The notes under the pieces: model-generated
Databases searched by the model: none
What the model was told of the DNA's origin: nothing
The model's input: the letters and a program-made list of their open reading frames with translations, nothing else
From: JABDKH01 sp963768565
Lineage (GTDB): Bacteria > Bacteroidota > Rhodothermia > Rhodothermales > JABDKH01
Direction: 5' to 3'
DNA length: 64,000 bases
Assembly: GCA_963768565.1 (NCBI GenBank)
Contig: CAVYIO010000019.1
Coordinates: 1-64,000 of the forward strand
Position numbers and translations under genes: made by a program
Shown here: positions 37,851-46,977 of the stretch, one piece after another
Layout: every line of letters starts with the position of its first letter
Numbering within the stretch: position 1 is the stretch's first letter

Positions 37851-38861
37851 ATGTACGCAATCGGAATCGATCTGGGCGGAACCTCAATCAAGGGAGCCCT
37901 CGTTGAGCGCGGTCAGGGGATGGTGCATCAGCATACGCTGGACACGGAGAGTGACGAAGGCCCGTCCCACGTACTCGATCGGATAGCGACCGTCGTTCGC
38001 GAGCTTCGATCACATGCCCCCTCTGCATCGGTGGAGGGTGTTGGCATCGGGGCGCCCGGTTCGATAGACTGGACTCGCGCCACGGTTCGAAGACCGCCCA
38101 ACTTCCCGGGATGGATGGACGTCAATGTCCGCGACGAGATTCAGCAACGGCTCGGCGAGCAACTGCCCGTCCTTGTCGAGAACGATGCGAATGCCGCGGC
38201 GCTCGGATCGGCCTTCTATGGCGCGGGCCGCCCGTACGACGATTTCATCATGATCACGCTGGGTACCGGGGTTGGCGGAGCCATCATCTACAAGGATCGC
38301 ATCTTCCGCGGATCAACCGGCGGCGCCGGTGAAATCGGACACATGACGATTGACTACGAGGGACCGTTCGCGCGCTCCGGTGTGGCCGGCGCGATCGAGG
38401 CCTACCTGGGTCAACGCTTCCTCTCTCGCCACGCCCGATATCGACTCATGACTCGGGACGACAGTGTCATCCACAACATGGCGCAGGAAGACCTTCTCGG
38501 CATTACGCCCAGGATGCTCTACGATGCAGCGTGCGCCGGCGATGAAGGTGCCCGCGAAGTGCTCGCATGGGCCGGACACAAGCTGGGGTGTGTCCTTGGT
38601 TCCTGCGTAAATCTTCTCGATATCCGGACGATAGTCGTAGGAGGAGGACTGTCCGCAGCCGGCGACTACATTCTTGATGCTACCCGCAACGCGATAGTCC
38701 GATTTGTCACTCCCGGCCTGCGAGAGAATCTGCTGGTCATCCAAGAAACCCTCGGAAACGAGGTCGGTATGCTTGGAGCCGCCCGCCTGATCTTCGAATA
38801 CCTAGATGAACAACCGCCGGACAGCGAGGACCCCGTCGATCACAGCCGCCCCTCCGCTTGA
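37851..38861 (+). CDS. ROK-family sugar kinase (glucokinase-like) without the Zn-binding cysteines
   Basis: 336 residues. The phosphate-binding motif GIDLGGTSIKGALVE, the catalytic segment VENDANAAALGSAFYGAG and GTGVGGAIIYKDRIFRGSTGGAGEIGHM are canonical ROK features, so phosphorylation of a hexose such as glucose is likely. The usual CxCGxxGCxE zinc motif just after is replaced by ARSGVAGAIEAYLG with no cysteine. The C-terminal VVGGGLSAAGDYIL segment is present. It overlaps the LptD gene by 56 bp. Confidence 0.88.
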   Translation: MYAIGIDLGGTSIKGALVERGQGMVHQHTLDTESDEGPSHVLDRIATVVRELRSHAPSASVEGVGIGAPGSIDWTRATVRRPPNFPGWMDVNVRDEIQQRLGEQLPVLVENDANAAALGSAFYGAGRPYDDFIMITLGTGVGGAIIYKDRIFRGSTGGAGEIGHMTIDYEGPFARSGVAGAIEAYLGQRFLSRHARYRLMTRDDSVIHNMAQEDLLGITPRMLYDAACAGDEGAREVLAWAGHKLGCVLGSCVNLLDIRTIVVGGGLSAAGDYILDATRNAIVRFVTPGLRENLLVIQETLGNEVGMLGAARLIFEYLDEQPPDSEDPVDHSRPSA

Positions 38862-41592
38862 GGCAGAATCGACGGTCCACCCCACCGGCGCGGTCCCAAC
38901 GCGTTCAGGTCCAACACGCATCTTCTTTGCACTGATCCTGGCTCTCGCTCTGTGCGGTGCAACTGGGAGCTCCGCTCAAGAAGTCGACTCGGCGGCGGTC
39001 GTCCCCGTCGCAACACCGGCTGCGGTACAAGCCCCACCCTCCGGCTCCGGCGGCCTGAAGAGCGTCGTCAAGTTCGTAGCCCGGGACTCTCTGGTGCTGA
39101 GCATCGACAGCACAAACGGCGACATCGGTCGACTCTACGGAGACACGCGGGTAGAGTACGAAGAGGCCGTACTGCAGGCGCAGGGCATCGACATCTTCTT
39201 CAAGATAAACGAACTCAGAGCGTACGGATCCGAGTCCGGTTCGTCCACAGAGGCCATGCCGACGTTCAAGCAGGGCTCCGAAACGTTCGCGGGCACCAGG
39301 ATGGCCTACAACATGTCCACCGAACGAGGACGGGTCGTCGGGGCGAGAACTGACTTCGAGGAAGGGTTCATCAGGGCCGACATCGCCAAGGTGACAGAGG
39401 ATAGCACGCTGTACATCAAGGACGGTATCTACACGACATGCGATTGCGTGGATGACCCATCGTATTCGCTGAGATCGAGCAAGATGAAGGTGGTCAACCG
39501 GAAGTGGGTGTACACCGGGCCGATCCAGCTCTACATCTTCAATATTCCGATGCCACTGTGGCTGCCTTTTGGACTGCTGCCGGCGATGGAGGGACGACGT
39601 TCAGGTCCGCTTCCACCGCAGTACGGTGAGGACGAATTCGGCTTCTATCTCCGAGACTGGGGATGGTACTGGGCACTCAACGACTACACCGACCTTCAAC
39701 TCCAACTGGGCGCCTGGAGCCGCGGGAGTCTGCAGGCCGCTACCCTCTTTCGGTACAATCGGCGCTATCACTACAACGGAAGCCTGAATCTGAACCTGGC
39801 CAGACTGAGAAATGGCGAATCCGGTGATCCCGACTTCCAGATTAACCGAACCGCATCGCTCAGATGGAACCACTCGCAAACGCTCAATCCCACTTCCTCT
39901 CTTTCTGCTAACGTCGACCTGACAACGTCCGGGTATCTGCGTGCGGTCTCAGAGCTCTACGACGACCGTGTGCGACAGACCGTTTCGTCCGCTATCGCGT
40001 ACCGGAAGTCATGGCCCGGCAGCGGACGCAACGTGTCAGTCAACCTGAACCAGCGACAGTCTTTCGAAACGGGAAGCGTGAGCCTGACCATACCGAACCT
40101 GAACTTTTCGCAGAACACCCGAAAGCCATTCCTTCGCGACTCGCGTGGACCGGGTGAGAAAGAACGATGGTTCGAAAAGCTGTCGTATCGCTATACGTTC
40201 AACACTTCGAACGTGTACTCTTTCACTCCTCTCTCGGACGAGGTCCTGATCGCGAGCGGAGATACGTCCGCGACCGACATCAGTTGGTACGATGCGATGT
40301 TCTCGGCGGAGAAATACCGGAGAGCAACGGGAAGTGATACGCCGTTCAAAGCAACGGCATCTCACGACATCCCGATCACGGCAACGTTTACGCTGAATCG
40401 TCTTCCGCTTCTCGGTGGCATCCGTCTCAACCTCTCACCGTCCTTCAACTACGAGGAGGACTGGTTCATCAGGACCGAACGGCGGACAGTCGTCGACTCG
40501 ACAAATCGAGTTGCTACTTCGTCGGAGTCCGGCTTCTTTGCACTCCGGCAGTTTTCGTCGGGGGTTTCCGCGAACACGACGTTCTACGGAATATTTCCAC
40601 TTCGCGTAGGACCGTACTCGGGACTTCGACACACGGTGCGACCTACAGTCGGATTCAGCTACCAGCCGGATTTCTACTCAGATGCGTGGGGCTACACACG
40701 TACATACGCGGACACCACCGGTAAGGAGTTCAGGTATGCCATCGCGAGCGGCGTTCGTTCGGGTGAGCAGCGGGCGCTGAATTATTCCATTTCGAATACC
40801 TTCGAGACCAAACGAGTCGCCGACGATTCGACACAAACCGGGCCCGCGAGAACGACCAAGCTCCTGAATCTGGACATCAGCAGTCGATACAACTTTGCGG
40901 CCGACTCACTGAGAATGGGAGACATATCGCTTTCGGCGCGCACCAGTATCCTCGGGAAACTGGACTTGAATTTCAGATCGGCATTCTCGCCATACAACGT
41001 GGATGACACTGGCAGAATCGTTGACGATTATGTGTTCAATTTGCGCGGACTGGATCTCGCTCGACTTACACAGTTCTCCGTCTCCGCCAGAACGTCGGTA
41101 CGAAGTAGTCGACGTTCGGGAGCGCAGAGACCAGTCGAGAATCCACGGGCGAACCCTGATCCGTTCAGTCCCGTCGCAACGCCGGGGCTCGATCCGACGC
41201 TGAACCAGATTGTTGGCAGTACGGCGTACAGCGATTTTTCCATCCCGTGGTCGCTCACGGCCGATTTCACGTATGGACTGACGCGAAGCGGAATATCATC
41301 GATCCGGCGTGCCATTCTGAACACAAGCGTCGATTTCAATCTGACGCCGAATTGGAAAGTGTCGGCACGAACGGGGTACGATTTTGAGCAGCGAGATATC
41401 GTCACCACGACCGTCGCACTCTATCGCGATTTCGAGTGTTGGCAGATGTCGATCAACTGGATCCCGTTCGGAGACTTTCAGTCGTACGGCTTCGACCTGC
41501 ATGTCAAGAGTGGCCATCTCGCCGATCTATTACGTCTGCGTCATCCACGTGACGACGTGCAGGACCGATTCACGCGCCTGAGCGGCCTGTAG
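38806..41592 (+). CDS. lptD: LPS-assembly outer-membrane protein LptD (Bacteroidota type)
   Basis: 928 residues. After a long leader there is a signal-like segment (IFFALILALALCGATGSSAQ). Residues about 90-200 form the periplasmic OstA-like domain (GRLYGDTRVEYEEAVLQAQG), followed by DGIYTTCDC and PIQLYIFNIPMPLWLPFGLLP, characteristic of the Bacteroidota LptD group, and then a long beta barrel. LptD places LPS in the outer leaflet. The start lies inside the ROK kinase gene (56-bp overlap), which suggests translational coupling; a later start is possible. LptF/G is encoded 2.4 kb downstream. Confidence 0.87.
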   Translation: MNNRRTARTPSITAAPPLEAESTVHPTGAVPTRSGPTRIFFALILALALCGATGSSAQEVDSAAVVPVATPAAVQAPPSGSGGLKSVVKFVARDSLVLSIDSTNGDIGRLYGDTRVEYEEAVLQAQGIDIFFKINELRAYGSESGSSTEAMPTFKQGSETFAGTRMAYNMSTERGRVVGARTDFEEGFIRADIAKVTEDSTLYIKDGIYTTCDCVDDPSYSLRSSKMKVVNRKWVYTGPIQLYIFNIPMPLWLPFGLLPAMEGRRSGPLPPQYGEDEFGFYLRDWGWYWALNDYTDLQLQLGAWSRGSLQAATLFRYNRRYHYNGSLNLNLARLRNGESGDPDFQINRTASLRWNHSQTLNPTSSLSANVDLTTSGYLRAVSELYDDRVRQTVSSAIAYRKSWPGSGRNVSVNLNQRQSFETGSVSLTIPNLNFSQNTRKPFLRDSRGPGEKERWFEKLSYRYTFNTSNVYSFTPLSDEVLIASGDTSATDISWYDAMFSAEKYRRATGSDTPFKATASHDIPITATFTLNRLPLLGGIRLNLSPSFNYEEDWFIRTERRTVVDSTNRVATSSESGFFALRQFSSGVSANTTFYGIFPLRVGPYSGLRHTVRPTVGFSYQPDFYSDAWGYTRTYADTTGKEFRYAIASGVRSGEQRALNYSISNTFETKRVADDSTQTGPARTTKLLNLDISSRYNFAADSLRMGDISLSARTSILGKLDLNFRSAFSPYNVDDTGRIVDDYVFNLRGLDLARLTQFSVSARTSVRSSRRSGAQRPVENPRANPDPFSPVATPGLDPTLNQIVGSTAYSDFSIPWSLTADFTYGLTRSGISSIRRAILNTSVDFNLTPNWKVSARTGYDFEQRDIVTTTVALYRDFECWQMSINWIPFGDFQSYGFDLHVKSGHLADLLRLRHPRDDVQDRFTRLSGL

Positions 41593-41630
41593 CGACGTAG
41601 CGCCGCTCCTTCCGGCAGGCTCCGTCGAGC

Positions 41631-42677
41631 TTATTCAGCGACCCAGTTCCACCGGCTTGCCTTAATGGCGACCGGTGTGTCGTGAGTTCCGCCCGTTCCA
41701 GTGCGAACGCGCATTTCGCAGTCGCCCGACGCCACCTTGTACTCGACCACCGCACCGAGATACTGTTGACTTACAAGGCGGACCTCAAGCCCGGCGTGTT
41801 CCGGTACCAGTTCGAGGTGCTCAGGACGCACCGCCAGTTTCATTCCCGGCGCTGACTCCTGCCCGGTCAGCGCCTGAATGACCCGCGGATCGGACATCAC
41901 GTTCGCGCCGCCCAGGAATCGGGCCACGAAGGCAGTCTGTGGGTTCTCGTACAGTTCGCGCGGCGTGCCGAATTCGACAAGCGTCCCGGCATTCATGACG
42001 CCCAGATGGTCAGACAGCGCGAGGGCTTCCTCCTGATCGTGCGTGACGTAGATGGTCGTAATACCGAGTCGTTGTTGCAGTGCCCGAAGCTCTTCCCGGG
42101 TTCGCTCCCGCAACTCCACGTCGAGGTTCGACAGCGGCTCGTCAAACAGGAGGACCTGCGGCTCCACCGCCAGTGCGCGGGCTACCGCCACCCGCTGCTG
42201 TTGACCACCCGACAGCATCGTGACCGGACGATCGACCAGACCATCGAGACCCACCCGGCCAAGCGCCTCCGCGACGCGACGCCTTCGATCGGACTTCGGG
42301 ACGCGTCGTACACGGAGACCGTACTCCACGTTGCCCCCGACCGTCATTGTCGGAAAGAGCGCGTAACTCTGGAAGACCATCGCCGTCGGACGCTCTTGCG
42401 GCGGATCCGCAGTCACGTCGCGGCCATGCACAATTACCGAACCTTTGTCCGGTTGCTCGAATCCCGCAACGATTCTCAGCAGTGTCGTTTTGCCGCAGCC
42501 ACTTGGACCCAGAAGCGACAGAAGCTCGCCCTCGCCAACACGAAGCGTGACACCATTGGCGGCAATCGTCGAGTCAAAGCTCTTGGTAACATCGTTGAGG
42601 AGAACACCATCCCCCTCCGATCCGGGTGCGGTCCCGGGACCTGAGCTGTCGCCAGACGACTGTGGCGATTGCGTCAC
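41631..42677 (-). CDS. ABC transporter ATP-binding protein (PotA/FbpC type)
   Basis: 348 residues. Walker A GPSGCGKTTLL, Q-loop VFQSYALFP, signature LSGGQQQRVAVARAL, Walker B VLLFDEPLSNLD and the H-loop VTHDQEEALALSD are all intact. The C-terminal 90 residues fit a TOBE regulatory domain (KLAVRPEHLEL). This class powers import of iron, spermidine or sulfate, but no permease or binding protein is nearby. Its ATG overlaps the sucC stop by 4 bp, so the two are translationally coupled. Confidence 0.9.
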   Translation of the reverse strand: MTQSPQSSGDSSGPGTAPGSEGDGVLLNDVTKSFDSTIAANGVTLRVGEGELLSLLGPSGCGKTTLLRIVAGFEQPDKGSVIVHGRDVTADPPQERPTAMVFQSYALFPTMTVGGNVEYGLRVRRVPKSDRRRRVAEALGRVGLDGLVDRPVTMLSGGQQQRVAVARALAVEPQVLLFDEPLSNLDVELRERTREELRALQQRLGITTIYVTHDQEEALALSDHLGVMNAGTLVEFGTPRELYENPQTAFVARFLGGANVMSDPRVIQALTGQESAPGMKLAVRPEHLELVPEHAGLEVRLVSQQYLGAVVEYKVASGDCEMRVRTGTGGTHDTPVAIKASRWNWVAE

Positions 42678-43858
42678 GCCGCAGCGGAGGTCAATGCCTC
42701 ATTTACCTTCTCTGCAGCCTCCCGGAACAGGATTGCCGTTCGAAGTTCGATGTCGCTATCGTCCAGGATCTGCTTCCCTTCCTCCGCATTCGTTCCCTGC
42801 AGACGCACAATAAGCGGTACCGTGATACCCACATTGTGAGCCGCTTCAACCACGCCGCGTGCGACCCGATCGCAGCGAACGATGCCGCCAAAAATGTTCA
42901 CGAGAATCGTCTTGACGTTCGGATCCTTGAGGATAATCCGGAAACCCGCCTCGACCGTCTCCGCACTTGCACTTCCGCCGACATCAAGAAAATTCGCCGG
43001 CTCACCGCCCGCCAGCTTGATCAGGTCCATCGTGGCCATCGCCAGGCCGGCACCATTCACCATGCAGCCGACATTGCCATCCAGCTTGACATAGTTCAGT
43101 CCGAAGTTCGTCGACTCGACCTCAAGTGGGTCCTCCTCATGAATGTCGCGCAGCTCGGCAAGCGCCGGATGCCTGAACAGCGCGTTTTCATCCAGACTGA
43201 TCTTCGCATCGATGGCGAGCACGTCGCCCTGCTTTGTGAGAACGAGCGGATTGATTTCGGCCAGCGAGCAATCCGACTCTTCAAATGCCTTGTACAGGGC
43301 CGAGATAAACTTCGTGGCCGACTTGAGCGCCTGGCCTGTAAAACCGAGGCCAAACGCGAGCGAACGCGCCTGATACGCACGAAGGCCGATCGCCGGGTCT
43401 ACCCATTCCTTGAGAATCTTCTCCGGAGATTTCTCTGCCACCGATTCGATCTCTACTCCGCCCTCGGTCGATGCCATGATCACGTTGGCATTCCGCTGGC
43501 GATCAAGGGTGACGCCGACGTAGAATTCCTTCTCGATGTCGACCGCTTCGGCGATAAGGATTTTGCGCACCTTCTGGCCTTCGGGCCCCGTCTGATGGGT
43601 CTTCAGCATCATCCCGAGAATCGCCTCGGCTTTTTCCCGCACTCCTTCCACACCCTTGGCGAGCTTGACTCCGCCGCCTTTCCCGCGACCCCCGGCGTGA
43701 ATCTGAGCCTTCACGACAAAGAGGTCGTTTCCGGACTCATCCGCGATCTTGCGGGCAGCTTCCACAGCCTCGTCAACCGTTGTCGCAACGGCCCCGGGTT
43801 GTGTGGTGACGCCGTATTTGAAGAGGATCTCCTTCGCCTGATATTCGTGAAGCTTCAT
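42674..43858 (-). CDS. sucC: Succinyl-CoA synthetase beta subunit
   Basis: ADP/GDP-forming ligase subunit of the TCA cycle. 394 residues with MKLHEYQAKEILFKYGV, VVKAQIHAGGRGKGGGVKLA, SDCSLAEINPLVLTKQGD, MVNGAGLAMATMDLIKLAGGEPANFLDVGG and VNIFGGIVRCDRVARGVV, all family marks of the ATP-grasp and CoA-binding parts. sucD is not adjacent. It is divergent from the LptF/G gene across 124 bp, a likely promoter region. Confidence 0.96.
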   Translation of the reverse strand: MKLHEYQAKEILFKYGVTTQPGAVATTVDEAVEAARKIADESGNDLFVVKAQIHAGGRGKGGGVKLAKGVEGVREKAEAILGMMLKTHQTGPEGQKVRKILIAEAVDIEKEFYVGVTLDRQRNANVIMASTEGGVEIESVAEKSPEKILKEWVDPAIGLRAYQARSLAFGLGFTGQALKSATKFISALYKAFEESDCSLAEINPLVLTKQGDVLAIDAKISLDENALFRHPALAELRDIHEEDPLEVESTNFGLNYVKLDGNVGCMVNGAGLAMATMDLIKLAGGEPANFLDVGGSASAETVEAGFRIILKDPNVKTILVNIFGGIVRCDRVARGVVEAAHNVGITVPLIVRLQGTNAEEGKQILDDSDIELRTAILFREAAEKVNEALTSAAA

Positions 43859-43982
43859 ATGGCCGTATCTTGGATCGATTTTGGGAGTTTGAAAGTACGC
43901 TCCACCGGGCTACACATTCCAGCAAGAGCGGACCGTTCCACCACCGAAGGGCACGGTTTGCGACGTTTTTCGCGAGGCCTTG

Positions 43983-45071
43983 ATGCTCACGACATTTGAT
44001 CGGCACATCCTGAAACGCTTTGTGCTCAGTGTCACCCTCCTCATCGCCGCGCTGATCGTTTTCTTCATCGTCCTGCACTATGTAGAATTCGTCGACGATT
44101 TCATGGACCGCGGGGCCCGCATGCGGGAAGTGTTCCTCGTGTACTATCCCAATTATATCCCCGAGATCATCAAGCTTACGACCCCGCTTGCGGTGTTCAT
44201 GTCGTGCGTGTACCTGACCGGGCGCCTTGCCCAGCAGTTGCAGCTCGCCGCGTTGCAGACCAGCGGTGTTTCCCTGCAGAGGCTCCTGCTGCCATACCTG
44301 AGTGCCGCCGTGGTCATCACCGGCTTCATGTTCTGGTTTAACGGTTACGTGGTGCCCGGGACAAATGCCGTTCGGCTCGACTTCGAAGAGCGCTACATGA
44401 AAGATGCTCCCCGCCAGATCGACGTCAACCACATACACCGCCAGGAGCGTCCCGGCACGGTCGTGACCGTGTCGTATTTCGATCGTGCATCGGAAGTGGG
44501 GCACACAGCCTCCCTGCAGCGATACGACAGTGGGAAGCGACTCACCGAGCGAATAGATGCCGTCCGAATGCAGTGGATTGACAGCCTGCGGGTGTGGCGA
44601 TTCCAGTCGGCGGTCAGGCGCAAGTTCGGCGCCGAGGGCGGCGAGACCCGGACGGTGATGCCCGTGTTCGACACCACGCTCACCGTCTTTCCGCTCGATT
44701 TTGCACGTTCGGAGAAAGACGTCGAGTCAATGACAATTCCAGTGGCGTCCGAGTATATCGAATCGCTGAAGCGAGCCGGGGCTGATAATCTTGGTCAGGC
44801 CCGTGTCCAGTACTATTCGAAGTTCTCGTATCCGTTGGCGAGTTTCATTCTCGTACTCATCGGCGTGCCGATGTCCGCGGTGAGGCGACGCGGTGGACAG
44901 GCAATACAGATCGGTATCGGTCTCTCTACTGCGTTCATCTATCTGGCTCTGATCAAGTTCATCGAGCCGTTCGGATATGCTGAGGCCCTCTCTCCCATTG
45001 TGGCCTCGTGGCTACCTCACGGCATCTTTCTTGGGGTAGGCCTGCTCGTGCTCCTCGGAACCCGGAAGTAA
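43983..45071 (+). CDS. LptF/LptG-family LPS export permease
   Basis: 362 residues. Three N-terminal membrane segments (FVLSVTLLIAALIVFFIVLH and others), a periplasmic beta-jellyroll-like middle (DVNHIHRQERPGTVVTVSYF), and three C-terminal membrane segments with SYPLASFILVLIGVPMSAVRRRGG, the YjgP/YjgQ signature. It moves LPS from the inner membrane to the Lpt bridge. F and G cannot be told apart. ATG 43983 was chosen over the preceding TTG. It ends 2 bp from the DUF3467 gene (convergent). Confidence 0.9.
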   Translation: MLTTFDRHILKRFVLSVTLLIAALIVFFIVLHYVEFVDDFMDRGARMREVFLVYYPNYIPEIIKLTTPLAVFMSCVYLTGRLAQQLQLAALQTSGVSLQRLLLPYLSAAVVITGFMFWFNGYVVPGTNAVRLDFEERYMKDAPRQIDVNHIHRQERPGTVVTVSYFDRASEVGHTASLQRYDSGKRLTERIDAVRMQWIDSLRVWRFQSAVRRKFGAEGGETRTVMPVFDTTLTVFPLDFARSEKDVESMTIPVASEYIESLKRAGADNLGQARVQYYSKFSYPLASFILVLIGVPMSAVRRRGGQAIQIGIGLSTAFIYLALIKFIEPFGYAEALSPIVASWLPHGIFLGVGLLVLLGTRK

Positions 45072-45073
45072 GC

Positions 45074-45400
45074 CTACGCTTCGCCGCTTGGACCGCCGAA
45101 CTGGATGGGCTGCCCCGCCGGCGTTCGCTCGATGATCTCGCCGTGGCTTCGTTCGTACCGGTCAATATTCTCGGCGAGAGCGCTGAGCAGTCTCCTCGCA
45201 TGTTGCGGCGTGATGATAATGCGGCTTTTTACACGAGCCTTTGGAACGCCGGGCATCACACGAATGAAATCCAGAATAAACTCTTCGGGCGAGTGCGCGA
45301 TCATCACGAGGTTCGAGTAGATCCCCTCAGCAACCTCCTCGCTCAATTCGATGTTGAGTTGTGACTGGGCCGCGCTGGTACTCGGATCCTTCTGATTCAT
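45074..45400 (-). CDS. DUF3467 family protein
   Basis: 108 residues. It matches DUF3467: NIELSEEVAEGIYSNLVMIA, FILDFIRVMPGVPKARVKSR and IITPQHARRLLSALAENIDRYE. The function is unknown; it is a small cytoplasmic protein. Its start overlaps the cystathionine-synthase stop by 4 bp, so it is translationally coupled to that gene. Confidence 0.85.
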   Translation of the reverse strand: MNQKDPSTSAAQSQLNIELSEEVAEGIYSNLVMIAHSPEEFILDFIRVMPGVPKARVKSRIIITPQHARRLLSALAENIDRYERSHGEIIERTPAGQPIQFGGPSGEA

Positions 45401-46821
45401 TGTGTGCCTTTGTTTTGTCCGTTTGAAGACTCTCGGCCGGCCGAGGCGAGGGTCTCAATAAGATCACTTTTCGTGATGATCTCGAAATGCCCGTCCCCGC
45501 CGGAGGCAACCAGGACGGCGCCGTTCCCCGCATTTAGCATGGCAGAAAGCTCCTGCATCTCCACCCGGGGAGAAACGATAGGGAAAGGCTCTTTCATGAC
45601 ACGACCGACATGCTCGAAACGGGCGCCGGGATGTTCAATCAGATGGCTCAGGATTGCAGACTCGTTCAGGCTTCCAACAACCGTCGAACCGTCAACGACG
45701 GGTAGCTGGGAGATCCCGAAGTCCGTCATGTAATCGATCGCGTCACCGAGGGTATCGTCGGGAGCGACAACGTACACCTTCCTCCGCTCCGATCGTGAGC
45801 GCAGAACACGATCTGCCGTGATTGTCTCCGTGTAATCCAGGAAGCCGTGCCCGCGCATCCAGTCGTCATTGTAGGTCTTGTTGAGATAGCGATAGCCGTT
45901 GTCCGGCAATACGACTACCACAACATCGTCCGGCTTCAACTCAGAAGCATGGTCACGCAGCCAATCGAGCGTGCCTGCGACCGCGAGCCCGCATGACTGG
46001 CCAACGAACAGGCCCTCTTCACGCGCCAGACGGCGTGTCATGATCATCGACGTCTTGTCGTCCACGCGAACGTAATCGTCAATCGCCTTGAAGTTCATGT
46101 TGCCGGCAAGGATGTCCTCGCCGACACCTTCCGTGAGATAGGGGTAGATCTCCTTCTCGTCGAACTCGCCCGTGTGGAAGTACTTGTAGTAGACGGAGCC
46201 GAAAGTGTCGATCCCGATGGACTTAATGCGATTGTTCTTTTCTTTCAGATAACGCGTTGTCCCCGATATCGTACCGCCAGTTCCTGCACCACAGAAGAAG
46301 TGCGTCACTCGCCCGTCGGTGTCGTTCCACACCTCGGGACCCGTGGTCTCGTAGTGGGCGCGCTCATTGTCGAGATTATCGTACTGATTGAGGTACACCG
46401 AATTCGGAATCTCATCGGCCAGTGCGCGCGCGACGCTATAGTAGGAGCGCGGATCCTCGGGGGCGACGTTCGTTGGACAGACGCGGACCTCCGCCCCCAG
46501 CGCCCTGAGCACGTCGATCTTCTCCTTGCTTTGCTTGTCGGTCGTTGTGAATACGCATTTGTAGCCCATGGCAATCGCCGCCAGCGCGATTCCTGCTCCC
46601 GTATTCCCGCTCGTACCCTCGATGATGGTACCACCCGGCTTGAGATCGCCTCGCTCAATCGCTCCTTCAATCATCGTGGTGGCGATGCGGTCCTTTACCG
46701 AACCACCCGGGTTGAAGAACTCGACTTTGGCCAGTACCGTGCAGGGAATGCCCGCCGCGACGTTCGTTAGCCTGACCAGCGGCGTGTTGCCGATAGTCCC
46801 CAGAATATTCTCGTGCCACAT
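45397..46821 (-). CDS. Cystathionine beta-synthase-like PLP enzyme with C-terminal CBS pair
   Basis: 474 residues. The PLP-binding lysine is in FNPGGSVKDRIA and the phosphate loop is EGTSGNTGAGIALA; GAGTGGTISG and LPDNGYRYLNKTYNDDWM complete the fold type II core (about 1-330). Two CBS domains follow (from about residue 350: VAPDDTLGDAIDYMTDFGIS, then PFPIVSPRVEMQELSAML), as in eukaryotic and Bacteroidota CBS enzymes, where they regulate activity. The reaction is probably serine plus homocysteine to cystathionine; cysteine synthase activity is an alternative. It is divergent from the histidine kinase. Confidence 0.9.
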   Translation of the reverse strand: MWHENILGTIGNTPLVRLTNVAAGIPCTVLAKVEFFNPGGSVKDRIATTMIEGAIERGDLKPGGTIIEGTSGNTGAGIALAAIAMGYKCVFTTTDKQSKEKIDVLRALGAEVRVCPTNVAPEDPRSYYSVARALADEIPNSVYLNQYDNLDNERAHYETTGPEVWNDTDGRVTHFFCGAGTGGTISGTTRYLKEKNNRIKSIGIDTFGSVYYKYFHTGEFDEKEIYPYLTEGVGEDILAGNMNFKAIDDYVRVDDKTSMIMTRRLAREEGLFVGQSCGLAVAGTLDWLRDHASELKPDDVVVVVLPDNGYRYLNKTYNDDWMRGHGFLDYTETITADRVLRSRSERRKVYVVAPDDTLGDAIDYMTDFGISQLPVVDGSTVVGSLNESAILSHLIEHPGARFEHVGRVMKEPFPIVSPRVEMQELSAMLNAGNGAVLVASGGDGHFEIITKSDLIETLASAGRESSNGQNKGTQ

Positions 46822-46977
46822 GTCAGGCGTACCTTGCAGAATATTGTTACGTTAAGCTGTCAGTTTTCTCAGGTATCGGCACTGAAACCTGCCTTTACGC
46901 TGAATGTTGTCGCCGTCCAGTCAAGATGGCGTTAAGCCGACGAAACGGGTGTACACATCCAATTTAAGGATGATTTG

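Noticed and set aside
42626..43999. A 457-codon open frame opposite sucC
   Set aside because: It is an antisense shadow of a clearly identified succinyl-CoA synthetase gene in high-GC DNA; its translation has no protein family features.
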